From: Sulfurimonas sp. HSL3-1
GTDB taxonomy: Bacteria; Campylobacterota; Campylobacteria; Campylobacterales; Sulfurimonadaceae
NCBI RefSeq assembly: GCF_039645995.1
Contig: NZ_CP147920.1
Coordinates: 248,001-312,000 of the forward strand
DNA length: 64,000 nt
Direction of reading: 5' to 3'
Each line of letters opens with the position of its first letter. Position 1 is the stretch's first letter. This document shows, in pieces, positions 17,375 through 26,464 of the stretch. The notes beneath the pieces are model-generated. The model saw nothing but the letters and a program-made list of their open reading frames with translations. It was not told the DNA's origin and made no database searches. Made by a program: the position numbers and the translations under genes.

Positions 17375-17407
17375 GCTAAGTGACAGACTCAGAAGGATAT
17401 CGGTAAA

Positions 17408-18619
17408 GTGAAAGAATGCACGTTACGTCTACGCCGGCTCTGGCCCCTGCCGTTTCTATTTGCCTCTCTCCTCGGCGCCGAGACGCTGCCGCTTTCGGAG
17501 CAGAAGCGGGAGCTGTTGAAGCTCAAGCGCGAACAGGTCAAAGAGCAGACCGGGACCGGCAAGACAAGTTGGGTCTCTCCGCTGGTGCTGTCGCTCTCCT
17601 ATACGCGCTCCAGGGATGCCGCGGGCAGTGAGGGCGGATTGGCGAGCGCCGGGGTGTCGTGGGACCAGGATGTTTTCCGCAGCGGCGGAATCTACTATAC
17701 CGTCGAACAGGCGGACGCCTCCGGCAAAGCGAATCTGCTTGCCGTCGACCTGGAGGAGGCCGCCTACCTTAAGCAGGCCTATACTCTCAAAGCGCAGGTT
17801 GAGCGCGACCGCCTGCAACTGCAGCAGAGCGAATTGACGCTGGCCAACCGCGACATCGACCTCATCATCACCCGGGCGAAGTACAAAGCCGGCAGTGCGG
17901 ACATCAGCGAGCTCAACCGCGTGACCATCGACCGCGACAGTGCGCGCAGCGACGTGATCGTTGTGCGCAACACTCTGCGCAGCGAAGTGTTTGAACTCCA
18001 GAAGCTGCTCGGGTCGCGCGGCGTCGACACGGTGGCGCTGCCGGAATTCCCCCTTGTCCCCCGCGACGTCTACCTGCAAAACAGCCTTGAACTGCTGCAA
18101 TACACGGCCCAGAGCCGTGCGGACACGGCGGCTTGGAAGGTGACGCGTTCGGCCTACCTGCCGACGCTCTCGGTCAATGCGGGGTACGGCTATAACGACT
18201 ACCGCGGCGATACCCTCGATTATCACGGCGACCGCTACAGCTACGGCGCCGTGCTGAGCATGCCGCTTGATATCAACAGCAGGGGGACGGTCGAGGCAAG
18301 CCGACTGCAATCCTTGCAAACGCAGACGGCGCAGATCGACCGCAAGATGGAGCTGGAACAGGAGTACGATATGCGCGCGGCAACCATCGGGGATTATCAA
18401 GAGAAGATCGGCGTGGCCGAAGAGATGATCGCTATGTACGACGACCTTTACACCTTTACGCAGGGCCAGGTCAAGGCGGGCTATACCTCCTCCTATGACC
18501 TCGAGTCGCTGGGCAATTCGGTGCAGATCCAGAAGCTCGAAAAGCGGATCCAGCACTACAACATCCAGATTGAGCGTATAGCGCTCTACTTTGACACCCG
18601 GATATACAAGGAGCAGTAA
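17408..18619 (+). CDS. TolC-family outer-membrane protein of a MacAB-like exporter
   Basis: A 403-residue protein with a GTG start, a signal peptide ending near LLGAE, and the repeated long helices of outer-membrane efflux proteins. AAGGA lies 10 bases upstream of the GTG, a rather long spacer; an ATG two codons further on (ECTLR region) is not in frame as a better start. It overlaps the adaptor gene by TAATG. It is distinct from the TolC at 10558-11790. Expected partner: the MacA/MacB-like genes that follow. Confidence 0.88.
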   Translation: MKECTLRLRRLWPLPFLFASLLGAETLPLSEQKRELLKLKREQVKEQTGTGKTSWVSPLVLSLSYTRSRDAAGSEGGLASAGVSWDQDVFRSGGIYYTVEQADASGKANLLAVDLEEAAYLKQAYTLKAQVERDRLQLQQSELTLANRDIDLIITRAKYKAGSADISELNRVTIDRDSARSDVIVVRNTLRSEVFELQKLLGSRGVDTVALPEFPLVPRDVYLQNSLELLQYTAQSRADTAAWKVTRSAYLPTLSVNAGYGYNDYRGDTLDYHGDRYSYGAVLSMPLDINSRGTVEASRLQSLQTQTAQIDRKMELEQEYDMRAATIGDYQEKIGVAEEMIAMYDDLYTFTQGQVKAGYTSSYDLESLGNSVQIQKLEKRIQHYNIQIERIALYFDTRIYKEQ

Positions 18620-19830
18620 TGGAAGCGATGGAAAAGGTCACGGCGTATAAAAGCCCCCGATGGAAATGGATCGTTCTGGGCGTTGTCGTGCTGATCGCAG
18701 TGGCCGTCGGCGGCTACTTCTTCCTGCAACCGGCCAAGAACGGCCAGGCCTACCGTTTCGTCACCCAGAGCGCGGAGCGGGGGGAACTCAACATCACCGT
18801 TTCGGCATCGGGGTACCTGCAACCGCTGGAGAGCGTTGACGTCGGTACGGAGGTCTCAGGCACGATCGAGAAGGTGCTTGTCGATTACAACGACCTTGTG
18901 CAGAAGGGGGAGTTGATGGCGCAGATGGATAAGACGAAGTACCAAAGCGCCGTCGACAAGGCGAATGCGGCGCTGAGGTCGGCCAAGGCGACGCTGGAGA
19001 ATGCGAATGCGGAACTCTACCGCAGCAAGGCGACGCTCAAGCGCGACGAAACGCTGCGCGAAGAGACGAAAGGGGCCCTGCCTTCGCAAAGTGACTGGGA
19101 TACGGACTATGCAGACTATCTGGCGTCCAAGGCGCAGGTCGATAACGCCAAGGCGCAGGTGGAACAGGCGAAGCACAGCCTCGTCTCTTCGCAGTATGAC
19201 CTGGAGCGTACGGCAATCTATTCGCCCGTTGACGGTACCGTGCTCACCCGCGAGATCGACCCCGGCCAGACGGTCGCGGCTTCCTACCAGACCCCGACGC
19301 TCTTTACAATCGCCAAGGACCTGCGCAAGATGGAGCTGCAGGTGAGCGTCGACGAGGCGGATATCGCCAAGGTGAAAGCGGGGGACACGGCAACGTTTAC
19401 AGTTGACGCCTATCCTGACAGCGTGTTTTCAGGCACGATCCGCATGGTACGGGTCAACTCGGAGATCGAGGACGGGGTCGTCACCTACATCGCCGTATTG
19501 GACGTTAACAACAGTGACCTGAAACTGCGCCCGGGGATGAGCGCCGACGCGGATATCACCGTTCAGACGTTCCGCGATGCGCTGATCGTCCCCCGCGCCG
19601 CGCTGCTCTACCTTCCCGTCGCAACGTCCAAGGAGACGAAACTGTTCGCGTTTCATGACGATGACGAGAGCGCCTACGATGACAAACCGCACGTCTGGCG
19701 GCTGAACGGGCAGACCCCGGAGAAGCTCTACGTCGAGGTGCTCGGCACGAACGGTACCCAGAGTGTCATCGCAGGGGAGGTGCTCACACCCGGGGACAAT
19801 CTTATCGTCGCCCAGGAGAAGCAGCCGTGA
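18619..19830 (+). CDS. macA: MacA-like periplasmic adaptor
   Basis: A 403-residue membrane fusion protein anchored by one N-terminal helix (about residues 14-35), with lipoyl halves around VDVGTEVSGTIEKVLVDY and YSPVDGTVLTREIDPGQTV, a long alpha-hairpin between (about residues 105-205) and beta-barrel domains. This is the usual MacA plan and length. It ends in a GTGA overlap with the ATPase gene. Confidence 0.9.
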   Translation: MEAMEKVTAYKSPRWKWIVLGVVVLIAVAVGGYFFLQPAKNGQAYRFVTQSAERGELNITVSASGYLQPLESVDVGTEVSGTIEKVLVDYNDLVQKGELMAQMDKTKYQSAVDKANAALRSAKATLENANAELYRSKATLKRDETLREETKGALPSQSDWDTDYADYLASKAQVDNAKAQVEQAKHSLVSSQYDLERTAIYSPVDGTVLTREIDPGQTVAASYQTPTLFTIAKDLRKMELQVSVDEADIAKVKAGDTATFTVDAYPDSVFSGTIRMVRVNSEIEDGVVTYIAVLDVNNSDLKLRPGMSADADITVQTFRDALIVPRAALLYLPVATSKETKLFAFHDDDESAYDDKPHVWRLNGQTPEKLYVEVLGTNGTQSVIAGEVLTPGDNLIVAQEKQP

Positions 19831-20507
19831 TCAGCCTGGAACAGATCACCAAAACCTACGGCAGTGGCGAGGCGGCGACGCATGTCCTGCACCCGTTGGA
19901 TCTCCGTATCGGCCAGGGCGAGTTCGTGGCCATCATGGGGCCCAGCGGCAGCGGCAAGTCGACCCTGCTCAATATCCTCGGTGCCCTCGATGTGCCCAGC
20001 GGGGGGCGCTACCGGTTCGAGGGGACGGACCTGGGGCGGCTGACGCACGAACAGCGGGCCCTGTTCCGCCGCTACGTTCTCGGCTTCGTCTTCCAGGGCT
20101 TCAACCTGCTCAAACGCACCTCGGCGCTGGAAAATGTGGAGATGCCGCTGATCTACCAGGGCGTTTCCGCCAGGGAACGCCGGGAACGCGCGGAGGAAGC
20201 TTTGGTACAGGTCGGGCTTGCCGAGCGCATGCACCATGACCCCTCACAGCTTTCGGGCGGGCAGCAGCAGCGTGTGGCCATCGCGCGTGCCATCGTGACG
20301 CAGCCGCAGGTCCTCATCGCCGACGAACCGACGGGGAACCTCGACACCCAGCGCAGCCATGAGATTATGGAGCTGATCCGGGGTTTCAACGCCAAGGGGA
20401 TCACCGTGATCATGGTGACCCACGAAGAGGAGATCGCCGACTACGCGTCGCGCACGATCCTCCTGCGCGACGGCCGCATCGAGAGGGACACGGACCATGC
20501 TGCTTAA
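19827..20507 (+). CDS. MacB-type ABC ATPase, separate subunit (LolD/MacB N-domain)
   Basis: A 226-residue ATPase with Walker A GPSGSGKST at about 36-44, signature LSGGQQQR, Walker B VLIADEPTGNLD and the switch His in MVTHEEE. Start GTG overlaps the macA stop. In E. coli this domain is fused to the permease in one MacB protein; here it is a separate gene overlapping the permease by 11 bases, as in many other bacteria. Confidence 0.93.
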   Translation: MISLEQITKTYGSGEAATHVLHPLDLRIGQGEFVAIMGPSGSGKSTLLNILGALDVPSGGRYRFEGTDLGRLTHEQRALFRRYVLGFVFQGFNLLKRTSALENVEMPLIYQGVSARERRERAEEALVQVGLAERMHHDPSQLSGGQQQRVAIARAIVTQPQVLIADEPTGNLDTQRSHEIMELIRGFNAKGITVIMVTHEEEIADYASRTILLRDGRIERDTDHAA

Positions 20508-21708
20508 CGCTTTCCTGCAGGCCATCCGCGAAATAAGGCGCAACCTGATGCGCTCTTTGCTGACGGCAATAGGGATCGTCATCGGGATCGCCTCTGTCAT
20601 CGCGATGGTCAATATCGGGCAGGGGGCGAGCGAGTCGATTACCGCAAGCGTAGGCAGCCTCGGCAGCAACACGCTGCACATCATGCCCGGCCAGGAGAAG
20701 GGGCCTCCGGGGATGTCGGGAACGAGCATCCCCTTCGAGATGAAAGACGTCCGCATTTTGCAAAAGTCGATCTTCACGCTCGAAGCGGTCTCCCCGATGG
20801 CCAGCAGTACCGTGAACGTGCTCTACCGCGACCGCAGTTACCAGACCAGCGTGCGCGGCGTCGAAAACGGCTATTTTGATGTCCAGAACTGGAACCTGGC
20901 AGAGGGGGAACGCTTCAGCGAAAGCGAGCTGCGCGCGGGGCAGAGCGTCTGTATCCTCGGACAGACGGTGATCGACGAGCTTTTTCCCGGGGGAGAAGAG
21001 CCCATGGGAAAAAAGATCCGCCTCAAGAGTTTTTCATGCCGGGTGATCGGGACGCTTGAAGAGAAGGGGGCGAACACCTTCGGCATGGACCAGGATGACC
21101 TGATCCTCGTCCCCATCAAGATGTTTCAGCGCCGTATCGGCGGGAACCAGAACATCCCCTCCATTTTGGTGTCGGTCAAGGAGAACTACCCCCTCGACAC
21201 CGTCAAACAGCAGATCCGCCAGGTGCTGCGCGAAAGCCGCAACATCAAACCGGGCAAAGAGGATAACTTCGCTGTCCGAAGCATGACGGCGCTGCTGGAT
21301 ACCCTGTCACAGATCACGTCGATGCTGACGGTGATGCTGGGGGCGGTGGCGGCCATCTCCCTTGTCGTCGGCGGCATCGGGATCATGAACATCATGCTCG
21401 TATCGGTGACGGAACGCACCCGCGAGATCGGCATCCGCATGGCCATCGGGGCCATGAGCCAGGATATCCTGATCCAGTTTCTGATCGAGGCGGTCGTTCT
21501 CTCGGGGCTCGGCGGCATCTTCGGCGTGCTCACGGGCATCGGGATCACCGTGGGGGTCGCGCAGGCGATGGACCTGACCCTCGTCATCAACCCGGCCGTG
21601 ACGACGGTCGCGCTGCTCTTTTCGATGCTGATCGGGATCGTTTTCGGGATCATCCCGGCGCGCAAGGCGGCGAACATGAACCCGATCGACGCGCTGCGGT
21701 ATGAGTAA
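20497..21708 (+). CDS. MacB-type ABC permease (MacB_PCD + FtsX)
   Basis: A 403-residue protein with one N-terminal helix, a periplasmic core domain of about 215 residues and three C-terminal helices, the mechanotransmission topology of MacB. TERTREIGIRMAIGA is the conserved cytoplasmic coupling motif. The four-gene operon TolC-MacA-ATPase-permease encodes a full tripartite exporter of peptides, macrolides or siderophores; the cargo cannot be told from sequence. Confidence 0.93.
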   Translation: MLLNAFLQAIREIRRNLMRSLLTAIGIVIGIASVIAMVNIGQGASESITASVGSLGSNTLHIMPGQEKGPPGMSGTSIPFEMKDVRILQKSIFTLEAVSPMASSTVNVLYRDRSYQTSVRGVENGYFDVQNWNLAEGERFSESELRAGQSVCILGQTVIDELFPGGEEPMGKKIRLKSFSCRVIGTLEEKGANTFGMDQDDLILVPIKMFQRRIGGNQNIPSILVSVKENYPLDTVKQQIRQVLRESRNIKPGKEDNFAVRSMTALLDTLSQITSMLTVMLGAVAAISLVVGGIGIMNIMLVSVTERTREIGIRMAIGAMSQDILIQFLIEAVVLSGLGGIFGVLTGIGITVGVAQAMDLTLVINPAVTTVALLFSMLIGIVFGIIPARKAANMNPIDALRYE

Positions 21709-21858
21709 AAAACATATCACGGCGCGGCCGGCCGCCGGATATCCGCCCACTTTTTAACCGCACCGCTCCGTTTTCTCCCCTTCTACCATACTCCATCCGA
21801 ATGCCGGGGAGCGTTTGCTGCCCTCTAGATTAAGCATGACTTGGCATAATATAAAACA

Positions 21859-21864
21859 TATACT
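21859..21864 (+). promoter_or_regulatory. -10 box TATACT upstream of the CsgG-like operon
   Basis: TATACT lies 16 bases before the ATG at 21881; predicted start 21871, leaving a 10-base leader that contains GGAG. A second AT-rich block (CATAAT, 21845-21850) is an alternative. Confidence 0.45.
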
Positions 21865-21880
21865 GTTATCGGAGACTACA

Positions 21881-22864
21881 ATGAAGTATAGGTATTTACT
21901 AGCTCCGGTCGCCGCAGCCCTCTGTATCACGGGGTGTGCGACCATGGAGAAGCAGGAAGTGCATGACACGCCGACGGCGGCACCCGCCGTCAGCAAAACG
22001 GTGCAGGCCGCCAAGGCGCTCAAAGAGGAGCCTTCGGGTCTGAAGCGCAAAGTGGCCATTGGCCGCTTTACCAACGAGACCCGCTACGGCCAGAGTTTCT
22101 TTATTGATGAGAACAGCGACCGGATCGGGAAGCAGGCGATGGATATTCTCTCCTCCAAGCTTTTCGAGACGGGCAAGTTTATCATGCTCGAGCGCGCGGA
22201 CCTCGAGAAGATCCAGAAAGAGCTGGCGATGGGCGATGCGCCCGCGCTGAAAAACAGCGCCGATTACCTCATTCTCGGCTCCATCACGGAGTTCGGGCGC
22301 AACGAGGTAAGCGACGTCGGCTGGTTCAGCCGCGTCAAGAAGCAGGAGGCCTTCGCCAAGGTCCATATCCGCATCGTCGACGTCAGTACGGGACAGATCA
22401 TCTACTCCGAAGAGGGGAAAGGGACCGCCTACAGCGAAGCCGGTACGGTCATGGGCGTCGGGGACAAGAGCGCGTATGACTCCCAGCTCAACGACAAGGC
22501 GATCGACGCGGCGATCTCGGACCTCGCATCGAACGTGATCGAGAATATGATGGACAAGCCGTGGCGCGGTTACCTGCTGGGCTACGAGCAGGGGATGCTG
22601 ATCACCTCCGGCGGCAAAAGCCAGAACATCAAGGTGGGGGACAAGTTCGACGTTATGGCGTCGGGCAAGAAGGTCAAGAACCCGCAGACCAACAGCATCA
22701 TTACGCTGCCGGGCAAAAAGCTGGCGACGATCGAGATCGTCTCGACGGCGGGGGACACCCCGGAGAACGAGGTCTCCTTCGCGTCGATCACGAGCGGTGA
22801 CCTTGGCGCGCGCCTGAAAACGAAAAATTTCTCCGACCTGTATATTCAGGTCCACAAGGATTAA
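21881..22864 (+). CDS. CsgG/HfaB-family lipoprotein
   Basis: A 327-residue lipoprotein. The ATG at 21881 (GGAGACTACA before it) gives a signal peptide with lipobox ITGC, Cys about residue 18. The CsgG fold is seen in KVAIGRFTNETRYG, the ILSSKLFETGKFIMLER stretch and YLILGSITEFG. An additional C-terminal domain of about 90 residues (SGGKSQNIKVGDKFDVM) resembles the SH3-like end of related proteins. CsgG itself forms the curli export pore; the stand-alone homologues next to DUF4810 and GNA1162 lipoproteins have no proven role. First gene of a four-lipoprotein operon. Confidence 0.9.
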   Translation: MKYRYLLAPVAAALCITGCATMEKQEVHDTPTAAPAVSKTVQAAKALKEEPSGLKRKVAIGRFTNETRYGQSFFIDENSDRIGKQAMDILSSKLFETGKFIMLERADLEKIQKELAMGDAPALKNSADYLILGSITEFGRNEVSDVGWFSRVKKQEAFAKVHIRIVDVSTGQIIYSEEGKGTAYSEAGTVMGVGDKSAYDSQLNDKAIDAAISDLASNVIENMMDKPWRGYLLGYEQGMLITSGGKSQNIKVGDKFDVMASGKKVKNPQTNSIITLPGKKLATIEIVSTAGDTPENEVSFASITSGDLGARLKTKNFSDLYIQVHKD

Positions 22865-22867
22865 AGC

Positions 22868-23167
22868 ATGAAAGCAGTGACAGCAGTGTTGATGGCGGCA
22901 GCTCTCTTTATGGCCGGCTGCGGCTACAAGTCGGGCGTTGCCACGGGTGAGCGGGCGTCCTACCTCTACTTTACAGGTGACGTCGCGGGGGCATCCGTCT
23001 CCGTCGACGACGGGCAGCCCTTCGCCGTCGAAGCGGGACACGACCACCAGTACCGGGTCGCTCCGGGCAAGCACAGCGTGAAGGTCTACAAAGGGGATGC
23101 CCTCGTTGTTGAACGCAATATCTACGTCGGTGACGGCATCGCCAAAGAGATCGGAGTCGGCCAGTGA
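22868..23167 (+). CDS. Small lipoprotein with PEGA-like beta domain
   Basis: A 99-residue lipoprotein: signal peptide with FMAGC, Cys about residue 18, then a compact beta-rich domain (ASVSVDDG, HQYRVAPGKHSVKVYKGD) that looks like a PEGA-type carboxypeptidase-regulatory fold. It lies three bases after the CsgG-like gene and overlaps the next gene. It is not part of the usual CsgG-DUF4810-GNA1162 trio as I know it, so it may be an added subunit. Confidence 0.72.
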   Translation: MKAVTAVLMAAALFMAGCGYKSGVATGERASYLYFTGDVAGASVSVDDGQPFAVEAGHDHQYRVAPGKHSVKVYKGDALVVERNIYVGDGIAKEIGVGQ

Positions 23168-23175
23168 GGATGGGC

Positions 23176-23553
23176 ATGCTGATGAAAGCGGCTTTGCCGC
23201 TGGCAGCCATCGCGCTTTTGAGCGGGTGTGCCACGAAACCGCAGGCACTCTATAACTACGGCACCTATAGCGAAAGCTACTATGCGTATAAGCAGGATAC
23301 CAGTGCGGAGAACCTCCTGGCGATGCAGCAGGCGATTCTGACGGCCATCGAAAATGCCAATGACAGCGTTTCCAAGCGTGTGGCACCGGGGATGTATGCG
23401 AACCTGGGATACATCTACTTCAAGCAGGGGGACACCAAGCAGGCTGTGCACTATTTCGAGATGGAAAAAGGGCTCTACCCGGAGTCGGCGCACTTTATGG
23501 ACCGCGTCATTGAAAAGGTGCGCAAAGCCGAAGCGAAGGGAGCGAAATCATGA
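23176..23553 (+). CDS. DUF4810 domain-containing lipoprotein
   Basis: The ATG at 23176 is preceded by GAGG with a six-base spacer and gives a 125-residue product; a GTG at 23164 in the same frame is an alternative. Lipobox LLSGC. The mature start LYNYGTYSESYYAY is the DUF4810 hallmark, followed by a TPR-like helical pair (YANLGYIYFKQGDTKQAVHYF). DUF4810 lipoproteins occur with CsgG-like and GNA1162 (DUF799) proteins, presumably as one envelope complex. Confidence 0.85.
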   Translation: MLMKAALPLAAIALLSGCATKPQALYNYGTYSESYYAYKQDTSAENLLAMQQAILTAIENANDSVSKRVAPGMYANLGYIYFKQGDTKQAVHYFEMEKGLYPESAHFMDRVIEKVRKAEAKGAKS

Positions 23554-24233
23554 TGTACGGAAAAATAGCTGCAGTGGCGGCATCGATTTTCGCCGCAATG
23601 ATCATGACGGGGTGTGCCGCGCATAATGCGGGCATCACCAAAGGCGAGGCCTTCCCCCAGATGTATGAAGAGGACCCCCGCTCCATCGTGGTCCTGCCGG
23701 CGATGAACGAAAGCAGCGATGCCGAGGCGAAGGACTACTACGCCACGACGATCGAAATGCCCATCGCGCAGACGGGCTACTATGTCTTCCCGATGGAGAT
23801 GGTCAGCGACATCCTCAAACAGGAGGGCGTCTACGATACCGAACTGCTCTACAGTCTGCCCGCGGATAAGTTTTACGACTATTTCGGGGCCGACGTCGTC
23901 ATGTTCACGCGTATCAAGAAGTGGGACGTCATGTATGCCGTCGTGGCCTCCTCGCTGACGGTGACGATCGCATCCGAGGCGGTCTCGACGAAGACCAATG
24001 AGAAGCTGTGGGAGTACGAAGGCAGCGTCACCGTTGACCTCACGAGCAACAGTGGCGGCGGCGGACTGGCCGGACTGCTGATCCAGGCGATCGGCACGGC
24101 GATCAATACCGCCGCGGCCGATTATGTCGAATACGCCCATGTCGCCAACGCCCGCCTTTTATTCGCACTGCCGGCGGGCCCGTACCACCCGGCCCACCAG
24201 ACCGACCAGGGGGTCGTTATCCGCAAACACTAG
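23550..24233 (+). CDS. GNA1162/DUF799-family lipoprotein
   Basis: A 227-residue lipoprotein overlapping the DUF4810 gene by ATGA. Lipobox IMTGC, then RSIVVLPAMNESSDAEAKDYY, the conserved start of the GNA1162 family, whose fold is related to CsgG and TolB N-domains. A Gly-rich, Ala-rich helix (GGGGLAGLLIQAIGTAIN) near the C-terminus could contact the membrane. Last gene of the operon. In Neisseria the same set of families is found together; the function is not settled. Confidence 0.85.
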   Translation: MMYGKIAAVAASIFAAMIMTGCAAHNAGITKGEAFPQMYEEDPRSIVVLPAMNESSDAEAKDYYATTIEMPIAQTGYYVFPMEMVSDILKQEGVYDTELLYSLPADKFYDYFGADVVMFTRIKKWDVMYAVVASSLTVTIASEAVSTKTNEKLWEYEGSVTVDLTSNSGGGGLAGLLIQAIGTAINTAAADYVEYAHVANARLLFALPAGPYHPAHQTDQGVVIRKH

Positions 24234-24319
24234 CCCTTTTTCTTCGGGCACAAAGGGAGCCTGGTGCTCTCTTCCCCTTTTCACGACACAAGTCGATCTC
24301 CCCCCGGCTCCGAATGCCC

Positions 24320-24325
24320 TATAAT
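24320..24325 (+). promoter_or_regulatory. -10 box TATAAT upstream of the patatin gene
   Basis: Consensus TATAAT predicts transcription from about 24332 with a 24-base leader holding AAAGGGAAGCG before the ATG. Confidence 0.55.
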
Positions 24326-24355
24326 TAGGAAAAGTTCCGAACATAAAGGGAAGCG

Positions 24356-25204
24356 ATGAAAAAAGTATCGTTGGTATTGGGCAGCGGCGGGGCGCGTGGC
24401 TACGTGCATATCGGCGTCATCGAGGCGCTGGAAGCGAAGGGGTATGAGATCGTTTCCGTCAGCGGCTGTTCCATGGGGGCGCTGGTCGGCGGACTCTACG
24501 CCTGCGGCAGGCTTGCCGAATACAGGGAGTGGGTGCAGGGGCTCGACCCCCTCGACGTCGCCGCGCTCCTGGACCTCGCCTGGGACAAGCGGGGCATTAT
24601 GAGCGGTACAAAGGTCTTCGAGCGCCTGGACGATCTTATCGGCACCCAGACGATCGAGGAGCTGCCCATCCGTTTTACGGCCGTCGCTTCGGACCTGAAT
24701 CGGGGCAAAGAGGTGTGGTTTCAAAGTGGCGACCTGCTGAGCGCGATCCGCGCTTCGATCGCCATCCCCTCCGTGTTTACCCCGGTGGAGCTCGACGGAA
24801 TGCTCCTGGTCGACGGCGGGGTTCTCAACCCCCTGCCCGTGGCGCCGACGATGCGCGACCGCAGCGACCTCACCATCGCCGTCAACCTCTACGGCCCCGA
24901 CGCGGAGCAGGAGGAAGCCGCCGTCGCCGAGCGCTATGACTCCTTTGCCGAACGTCTGGCATCCAAGGCCAAAAATGCCATCAAAGAGCGTCTCCGCCGC
25001 CGGGAGCAGGCGCACATCTTCTCCATTCTCGACCAGAGTTTCGATACGATGCAGCGCAGCCTGACCCAGTACCGCATCGGCGGCTACCCGCCCGATATCA
25101 TGATTACCCTTCCCAAGAATATCTGCAGTACGTTCGACTTCCATAAAGCCGCGCCGCTGATCGAAGCGGGGCGCAGGGCGGTAGAGGGGCATCCGGCGTT
25201 ATAG
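24356..25204 (+). CDS. Patatin-like phospholipase (RssA-type)
   Basis: A 282-residue cytoplasmic or membrane-associated lipase. Seen: oxyanion-hole GSGGARGYVHIG at 9-20, nucleophile elbow GCSMG with Ser39, and catalytic DGG with Asp153, so the Ser-Asp dyad is intact. The family hydrolyses acyl ester bonds of phospholipids. It stands alone between the lipoprotein operon and the OmpA gene, with its own promoter. Confidence 0.9.
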   Translation: MKKVSLVLGSGGARGYVHIGVIEALEAKGYEIVSVSGCSMGALVGGLYACGRLAEYREWVQGLDPLDVAALLDLAWDKRGIMSGTKVFERLDDLIGTQTIEELPIRFTAVASDLNRGKEVWFQSGDLLSAIRASIAIPSVFTPVELDGMLLVDGGVLNPLPVAPTMRDRSDLTIAVNLYGPDAEQEEAAVAERYDSFAERLASKAKNAIKERLRRREQAHIFSILDQSFDTMQRSLTQYRIGGYPPDIMITLPKNICSTFDFHKAAPLIEAGRRAVEGHPAL

Positions 25205-25247
25205 TTACATTTTTTTTAAAATACGTTATTTTTTGTACAGTTCTCTA

Positions 25248-25256
25248 TGGTATACT
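25248..25256 (+). promoter_or_regulatory. Extended -10 promoter of the OmpA-like gene
   Basis: TGG-TATACT is an extended -10 element after a long T- and A-rich stretch, the typical sigma-70 promoter of Campylobacterota. Predicted start 25263; the leader carries AGGAG. Confidence 0.6.
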
Positions 25257-25285
25257 TCCGTGAATTTCGCTCAGGAGTATAAGGA

Positions 25286-26407
25286 ATGATGAAGCGTGCA
25301 TGGATGACGAGTGCGTTGCTGGCGGCACAGATCGCGGCAGCATCTCAATACAATATCGAGGTTTCACCGGTGGCGGGGATCGGGATTCCAGAAGGCAATA
25401 TTCTGCTTGAAAACGAGATGATCATCGGGGGGGAAATCCAGATCAACAACCTCTTTTCCTTCCCGATCAAACCGGAACTGTCCGCCTACTATGCGACGGA
25501 TACGGACTATTCGTACAACCCGCCGGCGCCGACGCCGCCCCTGTTCCTTAGCCCCATCGATACCTCCGCTTCCACGAACATCTGGCGTGTCGGCATGGGG
25601 GCTGTCTACGACTACACGGAGGAAGGCAGCGTCCGCCCGTTCGCCAAGATCGGCGCCGGTTACGAGAACATGAGCAATCCGCTCTACGGCAATAAAAACA
25701 GCGCCTACGGCGATGCCGGCGCGGGGGTGAAAATCCCCTTCACCGAACAGGTGGCGCTGAAACTCGAAGCGATCTACATGCTCAAGAACAACGGCAACCG
25801 CTATGACAGCAACCTGCTGGCGCTCGCCGGTCTCTCCTTCGCGTTCGGTGCCCACGAAGCGGCCGCGGCGGTAGCGTCATCAGGGTACAAAACCTACGAC
25901 AGTGACGGCGACGGCGTCATCGACGACAATGACCAGTGCCCGAATACACCGCGCGGCGCCAAAGTCGACGCCTACGGGTGCGTGCCCGATGACGACCGCG
26001 ACGGCGTTGCGAACCTTTATGACAAATGCCCGGAGACCCCATCAGGCTTCAAGGTCGATAAAGTAGGGTGTGCCGCGACCTTCCCGTTCAGCGTCGAGTT
26101 CGCCACCGACTCCGCCGTGGTGACGAGTGCCCATATGGACGAGATCGATGCCTTTGCGGATTATATGAAATCCAACCCCTACAAAGCCGAGATCGTCGGC
26201 CGTGCCGACGACCGCGGGACGAATGCATATAATGACGTGCTCTCGAAGAAACGCGCCGAGGTCGTTGTCGGCCTGCTGGTGGGTAAGGGAATCGCGTCCA
26301 ACCGCCTGAGCGCCGTCGGAAAAGGGGAGACCGATCCGGTCGCCACCAACGCCACAGCCGAAGGGCGTGCGCAGAACCGCTCCGTCCGCGCGGAACTGAT
26401 CCGCTGA
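25286..26407 (+). CDS. OmpA-family outer-membrane protein with TSP3-like repeats
   Basis: A 373-residue protein in three parts: signal peptide (ends near AAAS) and an eight-strand barrel domain up to about residue 190; two calcium-binding repeats (DSDGDGVIDDNDQCPNTP and DDDRDGVANLYDKCPETP) with paired Cys; and a C-terminal OmpA domain with the peptidoglycan-binding GRADDRGTNAYNDVLSKKRA. It ties the outer membrane to the cell wall. Monocistronic, with its own promoter and terminator. Confidence 0.93.
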   Translation: MMKRAWMTSALLAAQIAAASQYNIEVSPVAGIGIPEGNILLENEMIIGGEIQINNLFSFPIKPELSAYYATDTDYSYNPPAPTPPLFLSPIDTSASTNIWRVGMGAVYDYTEEGSVRPFAKIGAGYENMSNPLYGNKNSAYGDAGAGVKIPFTEQVALKLEAIYMLKNNGNRYDSNLLALAGLSFAFGAHEAAAAVASSGYKTYDSDGDGVIDDNDQCPNTPRGAKVDAYGCVPDDDRDGVANLYDKCPETPSGFKVDKVGCAATFPFSVEFATDSAVVTSAHMDEIDAFADYMKSNPYKAEIVGRADDRGTNAYNDVLSKKRAEVVVGLLVGKGIASNRLSAVGKGETDPVATNATAEGRAQNRSVRAELIR

Positions 26408-26413
26408 TTTTCT

Positions 26414-26444
26414 AGGAGAGGGCGCCGCCTCTCCTCCCCGTTTT
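26414..26444 (+). terminator. Rho-independent terminator after ompA-like gene
   Basis: An 8-bp stem (26414-26421 with 26428-26435) and a six-base loop are followed, after CCCG, by TTTT. Confidence 0.7.
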
Positions 26445-26464
26445 CTTATCCCGAATTTATCTTT

